DNA of 64,000 bases from Pseudomonas khavaziana (GCF_019145205.1 NZ_JAHSTT010000011.1:1-64000); one strand, 5' to 3'; shown: positions 16,402 through 25,130, numbered from the stretch's first letter. The notes: generated from the sequence alone by a model not told the origin. A program made the numbers and translations.

Positions 16402-17202
16402 TTGAAATCGATCCTAGCCTTACTTGCCCTGCTGCTGAGCTTTCCTGTAGCCGCTGCGCAATTGACCATCGAATTGGACCACACCAGCCAGACCTGGCAA
16501 ACCGCTGATCTGCTCAAACACCCGCAAGCGCAGACGGTGCAGATCGTCGATGACGTGTCCTACAAGCACAACATGACCTATCGCGCGGTGCCCCTGGCGG
16601 CACTCCTGCCCGGCCTTAAACCTCAGAGCCACCTGCAAGCGGTTGCCCTGGATGGTTTCGCCGCAGAACTGTCTGCCGCGCCGTTGTTGGAAAAAACCGG
16701 CGCCCGCGCCTGGTTGGCGGTGGAAGACCCGGCCCGTCCATGGCCCGCGCTTGCACAAGGCAAACCGAGCGCCGGGCCGTTCTACCTGGTGTGGACCCAC
16801 CCCGAAGCCGGGCACATCAGCCCGGAGCAGTGGCCGTTCCAAGTCTCCAGGATCAAGCAATTGCAGACGGTTGCCGAACGTTTCCCTGCGCTGTTACCCG
16901 ACCCGAGGCTGACGGCGGATGACCCGGTCAAGCAGGGCTTTGCGTTGTTCCAAAAGAACTGCCTGGCCTGCCACCGCCTCAACGGCGCGGGCGATGCCCA
17001 AGTGGGTCCGGACCTGAATATTCCCTACAGCCCCACCGAATATTTTGGCGGTGATTTCCTCAAGCGTTATATCCGTGACCCGCAAAGCCTTAGGCACTGG
17101 CCACAGGCAAAGATGCCGGCGTTTGCTGCCAGTGTATTGCCGGAACATGAGTTGGATTTGCTGTTGGATTATCTGCGGCATATGGCAGGCCGCAAGTTGT
17201 AG
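16402..17202 (+). CDS. Periplasmic cytochrome c family protein
   Basis: A 266-residue exported protein. A signal peptide (residues 1-19, ending AAA-Q) precedes an N-terminal domain of about 150 residues that resembles small molybdopterin-type oxidoreductase folds (DVSYKHNMTYRAVPLAALLPG). The C-terminal class I cytochrome c domain has haem motif CLACH near residue 190 and a likely Met ligand in AKMPAF near residue 240. The start is a TTG at 16402, directly before the signal peptide; no ATG fits. The stop codon TAG is formed by the first bases of a family B REP. It probably carries electrons in the periplasm; the partner is unknown. Confidence 0.87.
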   Translation: MKSILALLALLLSFPVAAAQLTIELDHTSQTWQTADLLKHPQAQTVQIVDDVSYKHNMTYRAVPLAALLPGLKPQSHLQAVALDGFAAELSAAPLLEKTGARAWLAVEDPARPWPALAQGKPSAGPFYLVWTHPEAGHISPEQWPFQVSRIKQLQTVAERFPALLPDPRLTADDPVKQGFALFQKNCLACHRLNGAGDAQVGPDLNIPYSPTEYFGGDFLKRYIRDPQSLRHWPQAKMPAFAASVLPEHELDLLLDYLRHMAGRKL

Positions 17203-17297
17203 GAGCGAGCTTGCTCGCGAAAAACCTGTGAGCACCGTTGGGTATCAGGCTCCCCGAGTAATCGTTAACGTTTTTCGCGAGCAAGCTCGCTCCTACA
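17198..17297. repeat. Family B REPIN overlapping the cytochrome stop codon
   Basis: TGTAGGAGCGAGC begins at 17198, so the TAG stop of the cytochrome gene is part of the repeat. The inverted partner ends at 17297, 8 bp before the transglutaminase stop codon. Confidence 0.93.
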
Positions 17298-17305
17298 GTT
17301 ATCGG

Positions 17306-18088
17306 TCATTGCTGCGGTGCCACAAATACCTTGGCATGCATCTGCTCATGCCCACCCCCTCGGCGCATGCCGCGTACAGGGCAGGCGTCGAGGTAGTCCA
17401 GGCCCACGGCCAGCTTCAAGTGCCGCTCTGGCCGGGCCAGTTGATTGGTCACGTCAAAACTGTACCAGGCGTCATCCAGCCAGGCTTCGGCCCAGGCGTG
17501 ACTGGCCAGATGGGCGCAGTCTTCGGTGTACAAATACCCCGACACATACCGCGCAGGAATCCCCAGGCTACGCGCGCAAGCCAGGAAGGCATGAGTATGG
17601 TCCTGGCACACGCCCGCAGCGCCTGCAAAGGCCTGGGCGGCACAGGTGTCGACTTCAGTAGCCCCCGGCGTGTAGATCATCGCTTGATTGAGGGCCTGCA
17701 TCAGATCGATGAGCGCCGTGCGGTCGCGACGCTGGTGGCAATGCTGCTCGGCAAACCGGCGCAGGGCTTCATCGGGCTCGGTCAGGCGCGTGCAGCGCAG
17801 GAAAGGCCAGGCAGACTGGCTTTCGTGTTCGGCCTCGCGCAACTCGTCGATCTCCACCTGGCCACGGGCGCCGATGATAATGGCGTCGTGGGGTTCGTCC
17901 AGGGTCAGCACATGCAGGATATTGCCGAAGGGATCCACCTGCGCCCGCACCGGGCGTGGCAGGTCGAGCTGCCAGCTCAACACGTGCTGGCGTTCACTGT
18001 CATGGGGCGTGAGCCGCAGGTACTGGATGCTGGCGCGCACTTGGTCTTGGTAGTGGTAGGTGGTTTCGTGGCTGATAGAGAGTCTCAT
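17306..18088 (-). CDS. Transglutaminase-like family protein
   Basis: A 260-residue protein with an N-terminal beta domain (LSISHETTYHYQDQV, residues 3-17) and a transglutaminase-core catalytic triad: Cys in AGVCQDHTHAF near residue 165, His in SHAWAEAW near residue 200 and Asp in FDVTNQ near residue 216. Bacterial proteins of this kind are cysteine proteases or amidases. It overlaps the alpha-E gene by 4 bp (ATGA) as third gene of a three-gene cluster with the circularly permuted ATP-grasp enzyme, a combination proposed to build and cleave peptide-like bonds. Confidence 0.93.
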   Translation of the reverse strand: MRLSISHETTYHYQDQVRASIQYLRLTPHDSERQHVLSWQLDLPRPVRAQVDPFGNILHVLTLDEPHDAIIIGARGQVEIDELREAEHESQSAWPFLRCTRLTEPDEALRRFAEQHCHQRRDRTALIDLMQALNQAMIYTPGATEVDTCAAQAFAGAAGVCQDHTHAFLACARSLGIPARYVSGYLYTEDCAHLASHAWAEAWLDDAWYSFDVTNQLARPERHLKLAVGLDYLDACPVRGMRRGGGHEQMHAKVFVAPQQ

Positions 18089-19035
18089 GCCGCCTCCAGG
18101 TAGGAACTGTAAATGGCGTCGCCCAATTGGCGGACCAAGGGGATAAAGTCGGTCAGCCAGGCATGCAGGCCTTCCTCGAGGATTTCGTCGATGGTGGTAA
18201 AGCGCAGGCTAGCGTCCATCTCGGCGGCCAGGCGCTGGGCCGGGCGGCCGTTGAGACCGGGCAGGCTGGCGAGGATCTGGGCAATCTCCTCACTGCACGC
18301 CCTTAGTGAACGCGGGACATCGGCGCGTAACAGCAGCAGCTCAGCCACTTGCCTGGAACCCGGCGCATCACGATAAATCTCGGTGTAGGCCTCGAATGAC
18401 GACAACGCACGCAGCAACGCACTCCATTGGTAGTACGCGTGAGCCGTGCCATCGCTGACCGCCGCAGCCTGGTCGCCGGCCATTTCGTAGCGCGCGTCCA
18501 GCAGGCGCAGGGTGTTATCGGCGCGCTCTATGAAAATGCCCAGGCGGATAAAGCGGAAGGCATCGTTACGCATGATGGTGCCGTAGGTGGCGCCGCGGAA
18601 CAGATGGGAGCGCTCCTTGACCCACTCACAAAACCGGCTCATGCCGTAGCGGCTCAACCCCTGTTGGGCGATATCGCGAATGTCCAGCCAGGTGGCGTTG
18701 ATGTTTTCCCACATGTCAGCGGTGATTCGCCCACGTACTGCATGGGCGCTGGCCCGCGCAGCGCCCAGACAACTGTAGATACTGGCCGGGTTGGCAGCAT
18801 CCAGTGCGAAAAAGTGCAGCAGGCGCTCGGCATGCAATTGGCCGTGGCGCTCGTGGTAATCCTCCAGGGTGCCGGTGATCAACAACGGCATGGCCAGTTC
18901 GTGCAGGCCGTCGCCGCGCCCATCCTGGGGCATCAACGACAGTGAATAGCTGACGTCGAGCATGCGTGCGAGGTTTTCGGCACGTTCCAGGTAGCGCGAC
19001 ATCCAGTACAAATCCGAGGCAGTTCTACTCAACAT
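18085..19035 (-). CDS. Alpha-E domain-containing protein
   Basis: A 316-residue all-helical protein with the family start MLSRTASDLYWMSRYLERAEN and many conserved acidic and Arg residues, including FIERADNTLRLLDARYEM near residue 160. The alpha-E family has no proven activity, and its genes nearly always sit next to a circularly permuted ATP-grasp gene, as here (4 bp downstream of it). It is probably a partner or substrate-handling subunit of that enzyme. Confidence 0.93.
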   Translation of the reverse strand: MLSRTASDLYWMSRYLERAENLARMLDVSYSLSLMPQDGRGDGLHELAMPLLITGTLEDYHERHGQLHAERLLHFFALDAANPASIYSCLGAARASAHAVRGRITADMWENINATWLDIRDIAQQGLSRYGMSRFCEWVKERSHLFRGATYGTIMRNDAFRFIRLGIFIERADNTLRLLDARYEMAGDQAAAVSDGTAHAYYQWSALLRALSSFEAYTEIYRDAPGSRQVAELLLLRADVPRSLRACSEEIAQILASLPGLNGRPAQRLAAEMDASLRFTTIDEILEEGLHAWLTDFIPLVRQLGDAIYSSYLEAA

Positions 19036-19039
19036 GGCA

Positions 19040-20449
19040 TCAGTCCTCGACCACCCAGGTGTCTTTAGTGCCGCCGCCCTGGGACGAGTTGACCACCAGC
19101 GACCCTTCGCGCAGGGCCACGCGGGTCAGGCCGCCGGGCACCACGCGGGTTTCCTTGCCGGACAGCACGAACGGGCGCAGGTCGATATGCCGTGGGGCGA
19201 TGCCGTTTTCGACGAAGGTCGGGCAGGTGGATAAACACAGGGTCGGCTGCGCGATATAGGCGTGGGGCTTAGCCTTGATGCGCGCGCGAAAAGCTTCGAT
19301 TTCCGCCGCCGTGGACGCGGGGCCAACCAACATGCCATAGCCGCCGGAGCCCTGGGTTTCCTTGACCACCAACTCGGGCAGGTGGGCCAGTACGTGGGAC
19401 AATTCGTCGGGATTACGGCATTGAAAGGTCGGAACGTTCTGCAGGATCGGCTCTTCATCCAAGTAGAAGCGAATCATTTCAGGGACGAACGGGTAAACCG
19501 ACTTGTCGTCCGCCACTCCCGTGCCGATGGCATTGGCCAGCACCACATTAGCGCAACGATAGGCCGCAAGCAGGCCGGGCACGCCGAGCATGGAGTCCGG
19601 GTTGAAGGCCAACGGGTCGAGGAAGGCATCATCGAGGCGGCGGTAAATCACATCCACGGCTTTTGGGCCATCGGTGGTGCGCATGAATACACGGTCGTCG
19701 CGTACGAACAGGTCCGCCCCTTCCACCAGTTCCACGCCCATTTCCCGGGCAAGAAACGCATGCTCGAAGAACGCGCTGTTGAAGCGCCCCGGGGTCAGCA
19801 CCACCACGCTGGGGTTATCCAGGGGGCTGGCGCTTTTGAGGGTATCGAGCAACAGGTTGGGGTAGTGGTCGATGGGCGCGATGCGCTGGGCCGCAAACAG
19901 TTCCGGGAACAGGCGCATCATCATCTTGCGATCTTCGAGCATGTAGCTGACGCCACTGGGCGTGCGCAGGTTGTCTTCCAGTACGTAGTAGGTGCCGTCA
20001 CCATCGCGCACGAGGTCGACCCCGGAAATATGGGAATACAAATCACGGTGCAAGTCCAGGCCCTGCATTGCCAACTGATACTGCTCATTGGCCAGTACCT
20101 GCTCGGCGGGAATAATGCCGGCCTTGATAATGCGTTGGTCGTGGTACAGGTCGGCGAGGAACATGTTCAGTGCCTTGACCCGTTGGATACAGCCGCGCTC
20201 GACAACCCGCCATTCACTGGCCGGAATACTGCGCGGAATGGTATCGAAGGGAATCAGGCGCTCAGTGCCCAGCTCATCCCCATAGAGGGTGAAGGTGATC
20301 CCGGCCCGGTGGAACAGCAAATCGGCTTCGCGCCGACGCTGGGCCAGCAATTCCGTGGGGGTGTCGGCCAGCCAGCGGGCGAACTCGCGGTAATGAGGAC
20401 GCACCTGCCCTGCCCCATCGTACATTTCATCGTAATAAGTGCGGATCAT
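19040..20449 (-). CDS. Circularly permuted type 2 ATP-grasp protein
   Basis: A 469-residue ATP-grasp ligase of the permuted class. I see MIRTYYDEMYD at the start, LADLYHDQRIIKAGIIP near residue 90, VLEDNLRTPSGVSYMLEDR near residue 150 and VVKETQGSGGYGMLVGP near residue 370 as ATP-contacting segments. The ATG at 20449 has AAGGAG 7 bases upstream; a longer frame reaches 20512 but lacks a site. It is the first gene of the ATP-grasp/alpha-E/transglutaminase operon. Such enzymes probably ligate an amino acid or peptide to an unknown acceptor. Confidence 0.93.
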   Translation of the reverse strand: MIRTYYDEMYDGAGQVRPHYREFARWLADTPTELLAQRRREADLLFHRAGITFTLYGDELGTERLIPFDTIPRSIPASEWRVVERGCIQRVKALNMFLADLYHDQRIIKAGIIPAEQVLANEQYQLAMQGLDLHRDLYSHISGVDLVRDGDGTYYVLEDNLRTPSGVSYMLEDRKMMMRLFPELFAAQRIAPIDHYPNLLLDTLKSASPLDNPSVVVLTPGRFNSAFFEHAFLAREMGVELVEGADLFVRDDRVFMRTTDGPKAVDVIYRRLDDAFLDPLAFNPDSMLGVPGLLAAYRCANVVLANAIGTGVADDKSVYPFVPEMIRFYLDEEPILQNVPTFQCRNPDELSHVLAHLPELVVKETQGSGGYGMLVGPASTAAEIEAFRARIKAKPHAYIAQPTLCLSTCPTFVENGIAPRHIDLRPFVLSGKETRVVPGGLTRVALREGSLVVNSSQGGGTKDTWVVED

Positions 20450-20636
20450 GCCGTACTCCTTGTCACCCGGACGCGAGAACCTTCGCAAGGCCCGTGCCAG
20501 CGGCATAAACACTTAAAAATCAATGATTTGAATAACTCAGGCGGATTCTTCGCACCATCCCGGTGCGTAGAACGTCCCCAGTGCACGTCGCACGCGTCAT
20601 TGCAACGCGGCACTTGCCTATCGATAGCATAGCCAG

Positions 20637-20802
20637 AGTTGATTTCACTGCCCGGCCAGCGCTGCGGATAATCACCTCCATCGGCTGAACAGGACATGTC
20701 CTACAGCGAAACCCTTTGTGCAAGCGGTACTGTGTTACTTCGTGTACTGATCTGCTCCCTCGAGCTTCCCTTTCCGCCACCCTATTGGGGTGGCTTTTTT
20801 TT
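20637..20802 (+). ncRNA. Candidate small RNA ending in a strong terminator
   Basis: The 446-bp gap between two minus-strand genes contains a lone plus-strand intrinsic terminator at 20776-20802 with no gene feeding it. Upstream is a possible sigma-70 promoter (TTGCAA near 20600 with an AT-rich -10 such as GATAGC/TAGCAT near 20624). The transcript would contain an open frame starting at 20696 (MSYSETLCASG) with no stop before the terminator. The layout and my memory of the sequence recall PhrS, but I cannot confirm it, so no symbol is given. The 5' end is approximate. Confidence 0.5.
20776..20802 (+). terminator. Intrinsic terminator of the candidate sRNA
   Basis: GCCACCC and GGGTGGC pair around TATTGG-type loop bases and are followed by eight T residues. 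Confidence 0.9.
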
Positions 20803-20895
20803 GCGTGCAACGAAACCAGCGCTCCTGCCGAAGCCCCAAACAAAATCGGCCGACCCAAAGGTCAGCCGATACGCTGCGCTGCTCATAAACACCAA

Positions 20896-21237
20896 CTACA
20901 TGGGTAACCCACGCACCTCCTGCTTGACGCCCCATCCTTCGATGATCCCACCCAGGGGCTCGACCACCGCCTCGAAGTCTTGCTCGAAGTCTCCTATGCC
21001 GTCGTAGGTTGCAAACATGATTTTGCTCAGTTCCAGATACCAGGCGCCATCGTCGCGCGCGCTGACCTGGGCATTCAGGGATTCGCCACGAAATCGACCC
21101 GCAGCCCTGCGCGCCCGTTCCTCATCCGGAAAAATGGCGTAGAACTCAATGGGGTGAAAACGCGAGAAATCGAAACCGCCTTCTTTCATGCGGCGCAGGA
21201 CGTTGGTACTGATGTCTTCTTGATAGGCTGTGCTCAT
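20896..21237 (-). CDS. RraB-like protein (ribonuclease E inhibitor family)
   Basis: A 113-residue acidic protein of the RraB fold. It has a GFDFSRFHPIEFYAIFPDEERARRAAGRF segment in the first half and FEQDFEAVVEPLGGIIEGWG near the end, typical of the RraB domain. In Escherichia coli RraB binds RNase E and changes its substrate choice; these shorter Pseudomonas relatives have not been proven to do so. Monocistronic, with the candidate sRNA gene downstream on the other strand. Confidence 0.87.
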   Translation of the reverse strand: MSTAYQEDISTNVLRRMKEGGFDFSRFHPIEFYAIFPDEERARRAAGRFRGESLNAQVSARDDGAWYLELSKIMFATYDGIGDFEQDFEAVVEPLGGIIEGWGVKQEVRGLPM

Positions 21238-21452
21238 GAAAAGTGCTCCTCAAATGATGGATAGACTTTCCGTGCTTCCCGAAGCTCGCGCCCTACTGGC
21301 GCGAGTACTACGGCAGGAACAACACCGCTGGAAAACAAGCATGTAGCTGACAAGACCAGACCTTAGCGATTCATTCGCTGATCTCGATTGCAGAGTAGCG
21401 CGAAGCTACCACCTCCACCAGAGGTGCTTGAAGAAGGGTTTAGAGAAAATGT

Positions 21453-21689
21453 TCAGGCCGCGGGTTCGACTTTGAGGTCCTTGATACCATTTTGATCATG
21501 CAGGCTCTTGACCGTGGGATCGGGAACACGATCGGCAAGATCGTTAAGGTCCAGCTTTTCCAACACCGGTGACACACGCACCCGCACCATCTGTGCGGCT
21601 TCTTCCAGCGTCGGCTCATGCTCGCAGTCGAATTGCTCGACTACCGGCTCGCCACGGTCATTGATGAAAGAAACATTCCACTTCGGCAT
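21453..21689 (-). CDS. Hypothetical small acidic protein
   Basis: A 78-residue soluble protein beginning MPKWNVSFINDRGEPVVEQFDCEHE. The ATG at 21689 has an excellent GAGGAGG upstream and is preferred over the ATG eight codons earlier. I do not recognise a family. The 215-bp gap before the next gene (21238-21452) shows nothing notable. Confidence 0.75.
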   Translation of the reverse strand: MPKWNVSFINDRGEPVVEQFDCEHEPTLEEAAQMVRVRVSPVLEKLDLNDLADRVPDPTVKSLHDQNGIKDLKVEPAA

Positions 21690-21792
21690 CGGTGCCTCCT
21701 CGATAAAACCCATGTGTGGGCTTACATCTATCTGGACCTTGAGGCTTTGCCAAACGTTCCACCCAAGGCAGGAGGCACCGGATCAGTTGGGC

Positions 21793-22398
21793 TTATTTTT
21801 CAGCGCGCTCCTTGAGGGCCTTCAGGGTATTGAACGGCGCTTCCACCACAAATTTGTTGGCCAACCACGACGGCACGCTGCCGCCCGGCTCGGTGTGCAC
21901 TTGGTAAGTCACTTCGGTCTCATTGGCGCCTTTGGGCACCAGTTTCCAGAAGCCTTCGACCTGGGCGACCCGCACATAGCCTTTTTCTTCCGGCTTGTAG
22001 GTAGGCACGCCCTGCAAGGTGCGGGTTACGCTACCATCGGCGTTTTTAGCGGTTGTGACATGAGTATACGAGTCACGATCACTCACCGGAAAGGGTGCCT
22101 TGAATTGCGTGTAGGTCCAGGCCTCATCGCCTTTCTTGTCGACCAGTTTCTGGGATTTGCACTCGTGAATCCACGCGCAGGCACCCGCCACGTCTTCCTG
22201 CAATGCAACGATCTTGGCCACAGGCGCCTTGATCACGGTCACGCCGCGATACGCTTTGTACTTGGAGCCGGCAACTTCGCTCAGGGACACCTTGATACCG
22301 TCTTCGTCCTTGGCCACTTGCCAATCCTCAGCCTGGGCAGTAGCAGCAAACAGCAGCGTAAAACCGAACAACACGGCCAGTCGTTTCAGCGAACCCAT
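21793..22398 (-). CDS. START domain-containing protein, exported
   Basis: A 201-residue protein. The signal peptide ends at AQA-ED near residue 22, and the rest is a START/SRPBCC hydrophobic-pocket fold: WQVAKDEDGIKVSLSEV near residue 25, FPVSDRDSYTHVTT near residue 105, and a C-terminal helix with LANKFVVEAPFNTLKALKERA. I chose the ATG at 22398 because it begins the signal peptide with AAGGA upstream. Such periplasmic START proteins probably bind a lipid or other hydrophobic ligand. Confidence 0.9.
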   Translation of the reverse strand: MGSLKRLAVLFGFTLLFAATAQAEDWQVAKDEDGIKVSLSEVAGSKYKAYRGVTVIKAPVAKIVALQEDVAGACAWIHECKSQKLVDKKGDEAWTYTQFKAPFPVSDRDSYTHVTTAKNADGSVTRTLQGVPTYKPEEKGYVRVAQVEGFWKLVPKGANETEVTYQVHTEPGGSVPSWLANKFVVEAPFNTLKALKERAEK

Positions 22399-22439
22399 TG
22401 TTGTATTCCTTATTGTTGAAGTTCCAATAGTAAAGCCCA

Positions 22440-22694
22440 TCAAGCCGCCGTCATCTGCTCCCACCAGCCGATCAAGCGAATTGCATCGGCCTGGTCATTG
22501 CCACAGACCTCGATATCAGCCTTAAAATCACTGCACACCGCCGGCCGTTCAGGCAGGCCGAACAGCTGGCACAGTTGTCCGACCGACAGGTGCAGGCAGC
22601 GAACACCTGCTGGCTTGCCCTGGGGCATTCCGGGCAGCGGCGAACTGATGGAGGGGGCGATGCAGCATGCGCCACAGCCTTCACGGCATTTCAT
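22440..22694 (-). CDS. YkgJ family cysteine cluster protein
   Basis: An 84-residue protein with the N-terminal cluster CREGCGACC (residues 3-11), a further Cys in GVRCLHL near residue 32 and Cys in QLCQLFG and VCSDF, as expected for the YkgJ/UPF0153 family that binds a metal or Fe-S centre. Length and motif spacing match the family. Function unknown. The gene starts 41 bp upstream of the START gene on the same strand. Confidence 0.9.
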   Translation of the reverse strand: MKCREGCGACCIAPSISSPLPGMPQGKPAGVRCLHLSVGQLCQLFGLPERPAVCSDFKADIEVCGNDQADAIRLIGWWEQMTAA

Positions 22695-22784
22695 GACCAG
22701 CAGGTCCTCGACGACTCAATAGGGATGGCCGGGCTAGAGTACGCCCTTAAACAGCCGTTTTAAAATGGTCCAACAGGGGTTTTT

Positions 22785-22828
22785 CGCACAAAACAAAAGT
22801 GACCGACCAGTCTGCGACAGATGGTCGG
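22785..22828 (-). terminator. Intrinsic terminator of the Lys/Ala-rich exported protein gene
   Basis: On the minus strand CCGACCA pairs with TGGTCGG around a 12-base loop and is followed by TCACTTTTGTTTTG. It ends the transcript of the gene at 22857-23345. Confidence 0.65.
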
Positions 22829-22856
22829 CAACCTGGGTCACGCATAGCGGCATAGT

Positions 22857-23345
22857 TTACTGCTTGAATTCAAAATCCAGCGCGGCGCCTTCAACATCAC
22901 GGCGCTCATCGTTGCGCAGTTGCAGCTTCATCTCATTGCTGAGCAAGCGGCCGTTGATCTGGAACGCACTGTTGTCGGTGGGCTTTTCGCCAAACATCGG
23001 CGGCAGCAAGGGCACGCTCTTGGGCTTGGGCATGGTGCCGATCGGCTGCAACAGCCTGACCATGTCCGAAGGCAGCGAAAGGTCCAACTGTGCCGGTGGC
23101 AATTTAGTCTTGGCGACTTCACGGGCCGACTTGGACTTGCTCGCAACAGGCGCGCGCTTTTTGGTCGTTGCGGTTTTTTTCTGCGTGGCGGGGGCTTTTT
23201 TCGCGGGAGCTGGTTTCTTCGCTGAGGTCTTCTGTTCAGAACTGACTGCCGGCTTGCCATCCGCCACCGGCTCCGCCAGCACAGTGCTGACATTGCACAG
23301 GCTCAACAGGCCAATCACCAGGGTAACGCGAAAAATAGAAGTCAT
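22857..23345 (-). CDS. Hypothetical exported Lys/Ala-rich protein
   Basis: A 162-residue protein with a signal peptide ending VLA-EP near residue 25. A low-complexity Lys/Ala/Pro region (about 40-85, KKPAPAKKAPATQKK) is followed by a compact conserved end (LPSDMVRLLQPIGTMPKPK, FQINGRLLSNEM). The Lys/Ala repeats have led relatives to be labelled translation-factor-like, which I regard as spurious. The ATG at 23345 begins the signal peptide. Role unknown, probably periplasmic. Confidence 0.82.
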   Translation of the reverse strand: MTSIFRVTLVIGLLSLCNVSTVLAEPVADGKPAVSSEQKTSAKKPAPAKKAPATQKKTATTKKRAPVASKSKSAREVAKTKLPPAQLDLSLPSDMVRLLQPIGTMPKPKSVPLLPPMFGEKPTDNSAFQINGRLLSNEMKLQLRNDERRDVEGAALDFEFKQ

Positions 23346-23438
23346 ATCGCCAGCAGCGTTAACGGCAGAAGGCCATATGCTCGCTTGTTGTGGGCGACAT
23401 GACAAGGGCGCAGATCAGTGTTGTCCCCTTTGCACGCC

Positions 23439-24878
23439 TCAAAAAACCGCCCCGGTCTCCTGGCACAACTGGCTGGCCAGCATGCCCAAGGTCATCAACG
23501 CCCGCTCTGCCTCGCGGTTCCAGGGGGTACCGCAGTTGAGGCGAATACAGTGGTTGAACTGTTCCGTATTACTGAAGATCAGCCCTGGCGCAATACTGAT
23601 GCCCTGTTGCAAGGCACGCACGTGCAGTTCCTGGGTATTGACCCGACCCGGCAAACTGACCCACAGGATAAAGCCGCCGGTTGGACGGGTCATCTGGGTG
23701 CCCTCGGGGAAATATTGCTGCACCGCCAGTTGGAAGGCGCTGAGGTTCTTGCGGTATTCCTGGCGGATATAGCGCAGGTGGCGGTCGTAGCCACCGTTTT
23801 CCAGGTAGGCCGCGACCCCCATCTGGGTGACACTGCATGCTGAGTGGGTACTGAACATCTGCAGGCGCTGGATCTCCTGCTGGTACTTGCCGGCGATCAT
23901 CCAGCCGATACGCACCCCCGGGGACAAGGTCTTGGAAAAACTCGAGCAGTAGATGACCCGGTCAAGGCGGTCGTAGGCTTTCAGAGCCTTGGTGCGACCC
24001 AGTTCGAACATCAGCTCGCCGTAGATATCGTCCTCGACGATCTGGATATCGAAATCCGACGCCAGGCGCAGCAGTTGTTTCTGGCGCTCCTCGGGCATGG
24101 TGCCACCCAGGGGGTTGCTCAGGCGCGTGGTGAGCACCAGCGCCTTGATCGACCACTGGTTGGCGGCCAGCTGCAGGGCTTCCAGGCTCATGCCCGTGGC
24201 TGGGTCGCTGGGGATCTCGATGACTTTCAGGCCGAGCAAATCGGCGAGTTGCAATAAGCCGTAGTAAGTCGGTGATTCGGCGGCGATCAGGTCGCCAGGC
24301 CGCGTGAGTACACGCAAGGACATCTGCAACGCATCGACGCAGCCGTGGGTGATCACTACCTCGGAAGGGTCTACCACCACACCGGCATCGCGCATGCGGA
24401 TCGCCACCTGGCGACGCAGCGGTTCAAAGCCGGGGCTGAACATATAGCTGAAGGCACGTGGGCTCTGGAACCGTGTGACCTTGGCCAACTGCTGATGCAG
24501 CGCCCGTACCGGTAGGTAATCGACACTCGGCACCGCAGCGCCCAAGGGGAACACCCCTTCACGGCGCGATTCGACCAATACCTGCTGGATGATGCTGCTG
24601 CGGGTGACCAAGCCTGGACGCTCGACCCGTGCGATGTCTGGCGTCGGCGCCGTGAGTGCGGGCGTCTGGTGCACGTAATAGCCCGACTGCGGCCGCGCCC
24701 GGATCAGCCCCTGGTCTTCCAGGTTGGCATAGGCCTGCAGAACCGTGGCATGGCTCACATTGAGCTGGGAACTCATTTTGCGCACCGATGGCACGCGCTC
24801 CCCCGGTTGGTAGACACCGCGTCGGATGTCCTCAGCCAGTTGCTGGGCAATACGCTGGTAAAGCAACAGATTGGTCAT
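23439..24878 (-). CDS. MocR-type regulator: GntR helix-turn-helix fused to a PLP aminotransferase fold
   Basis: A 479-residue fusion. Residues 1-70 are a GntR winged helix (QLAEDIRRGVYQPGERVPSVRKMS), and residues about 110-470 are an aminotransferase class I fold. The PLP Lys is in SSFSKTLSPGVRIGW near residue 320 and TRLSNPLGGTMPEER is the preceding core motif. Such proteins use PLP as effector or sense PLP-amine adducts. No obvious target gene is adjacent, though possible operator repeats lie upstream of its own start. Confidence 0.92.
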   Translation of the reverse strand: MTNLLLYQRIAQQLAEDIRRGVYQPGERVPSVRKMSSQLNVSHATVLQAYANLEDQGLIRARPQSGYYVHQTPALTAPTPDIARVERPGLVTRSSIIQQVLVESRREGVFPLGAAVPSVDYLPVRALHQQLAKVTRFQSPRAFSYMFSPGFEPLRRQVAIRMRDAGVVVDPSEVVITHGCVDALQMSLRVLTRPGDLIAAESPTYYGLLQLADLLGLKVIEIPSDPATGMSLEALQLAANQWSIKALVLTTRLSNPLGGTMPEERQKQLLRLASDFDIQIVEDDIYGELMFELGRTKALKAYDRLDRVIYCSSFSKTLSPGVRIGWMIAGKYQQEIQRLQMFSTHSACSVTQMGVAAYLENGGYDRHLRYIRQEYRKNLSAFQLAVQQYFPEGTQMTRPTGGFILWVSLPGRVNTQELHVRALQQGISIAPGLIFSNTEQFNHCIRLNCGTPWNREAERALMTLGMLASQLCQETGAVF

Positions 24879-24922
24879 GACGCAGCACTCGATTTCACGG
24901 GTATTTTATTTTTGTGTGAAAC

Positions 24923-24957
24923 ATACCAGCACAGTTTAGAAGTGTACGGGGACAGTT
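24923..24957. promoter_or_regulatory. Direct repeats, possible MocR operator
   Basis: ATACCAGCACAGTT (24923-24936) and GTACGGGGACAGTT (24944-24957) repeat with a period of 21 bp, two helix turns, just upstream of the MocR gene. Direct repeats on one face of the helix are usual for MocR/GabR-type regulators. No gene is divergent here, so autoregulation is the simplest reading. Confidence 0.4.
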
Positions 24958-25022
24958 GTCACGATAGTCGAGCGCGGGAGGGAGTGACAGCAAAAACTGT
25001 AAAGGGAGTACGCCTGACAAAA

Positions 25023-25112
25023 TATGGGAGGGGGCTTGCTCCCGATGACGGTGTATCAGTCAAAGATGTTGCAACTGAACTACCGCTATCGGGAGCAAGC
25101 CCCCTCCCACAT
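25023..25112. repeat. Family A REPIN
   Basis: The arms ATGGGAGGGGGCTTGCTCCC and GGGAGCAAGCCCCCTCCCAC frame about 40 bp between the MocR gene and the end of the OmpA-family gene. Confidence 0.92.
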
Positions 25113-25130
25113 TAAATCGCAGCCTGGCGC

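Noticed and set aside
20696..21007. 103-codon plus-strand frame starting MSYSET
   Set aside because: It runs through the terminator at 20776-20802 and into sequence antisense to the RraB-like gene. Only its first 35 codons could be in the candidate sRNA.
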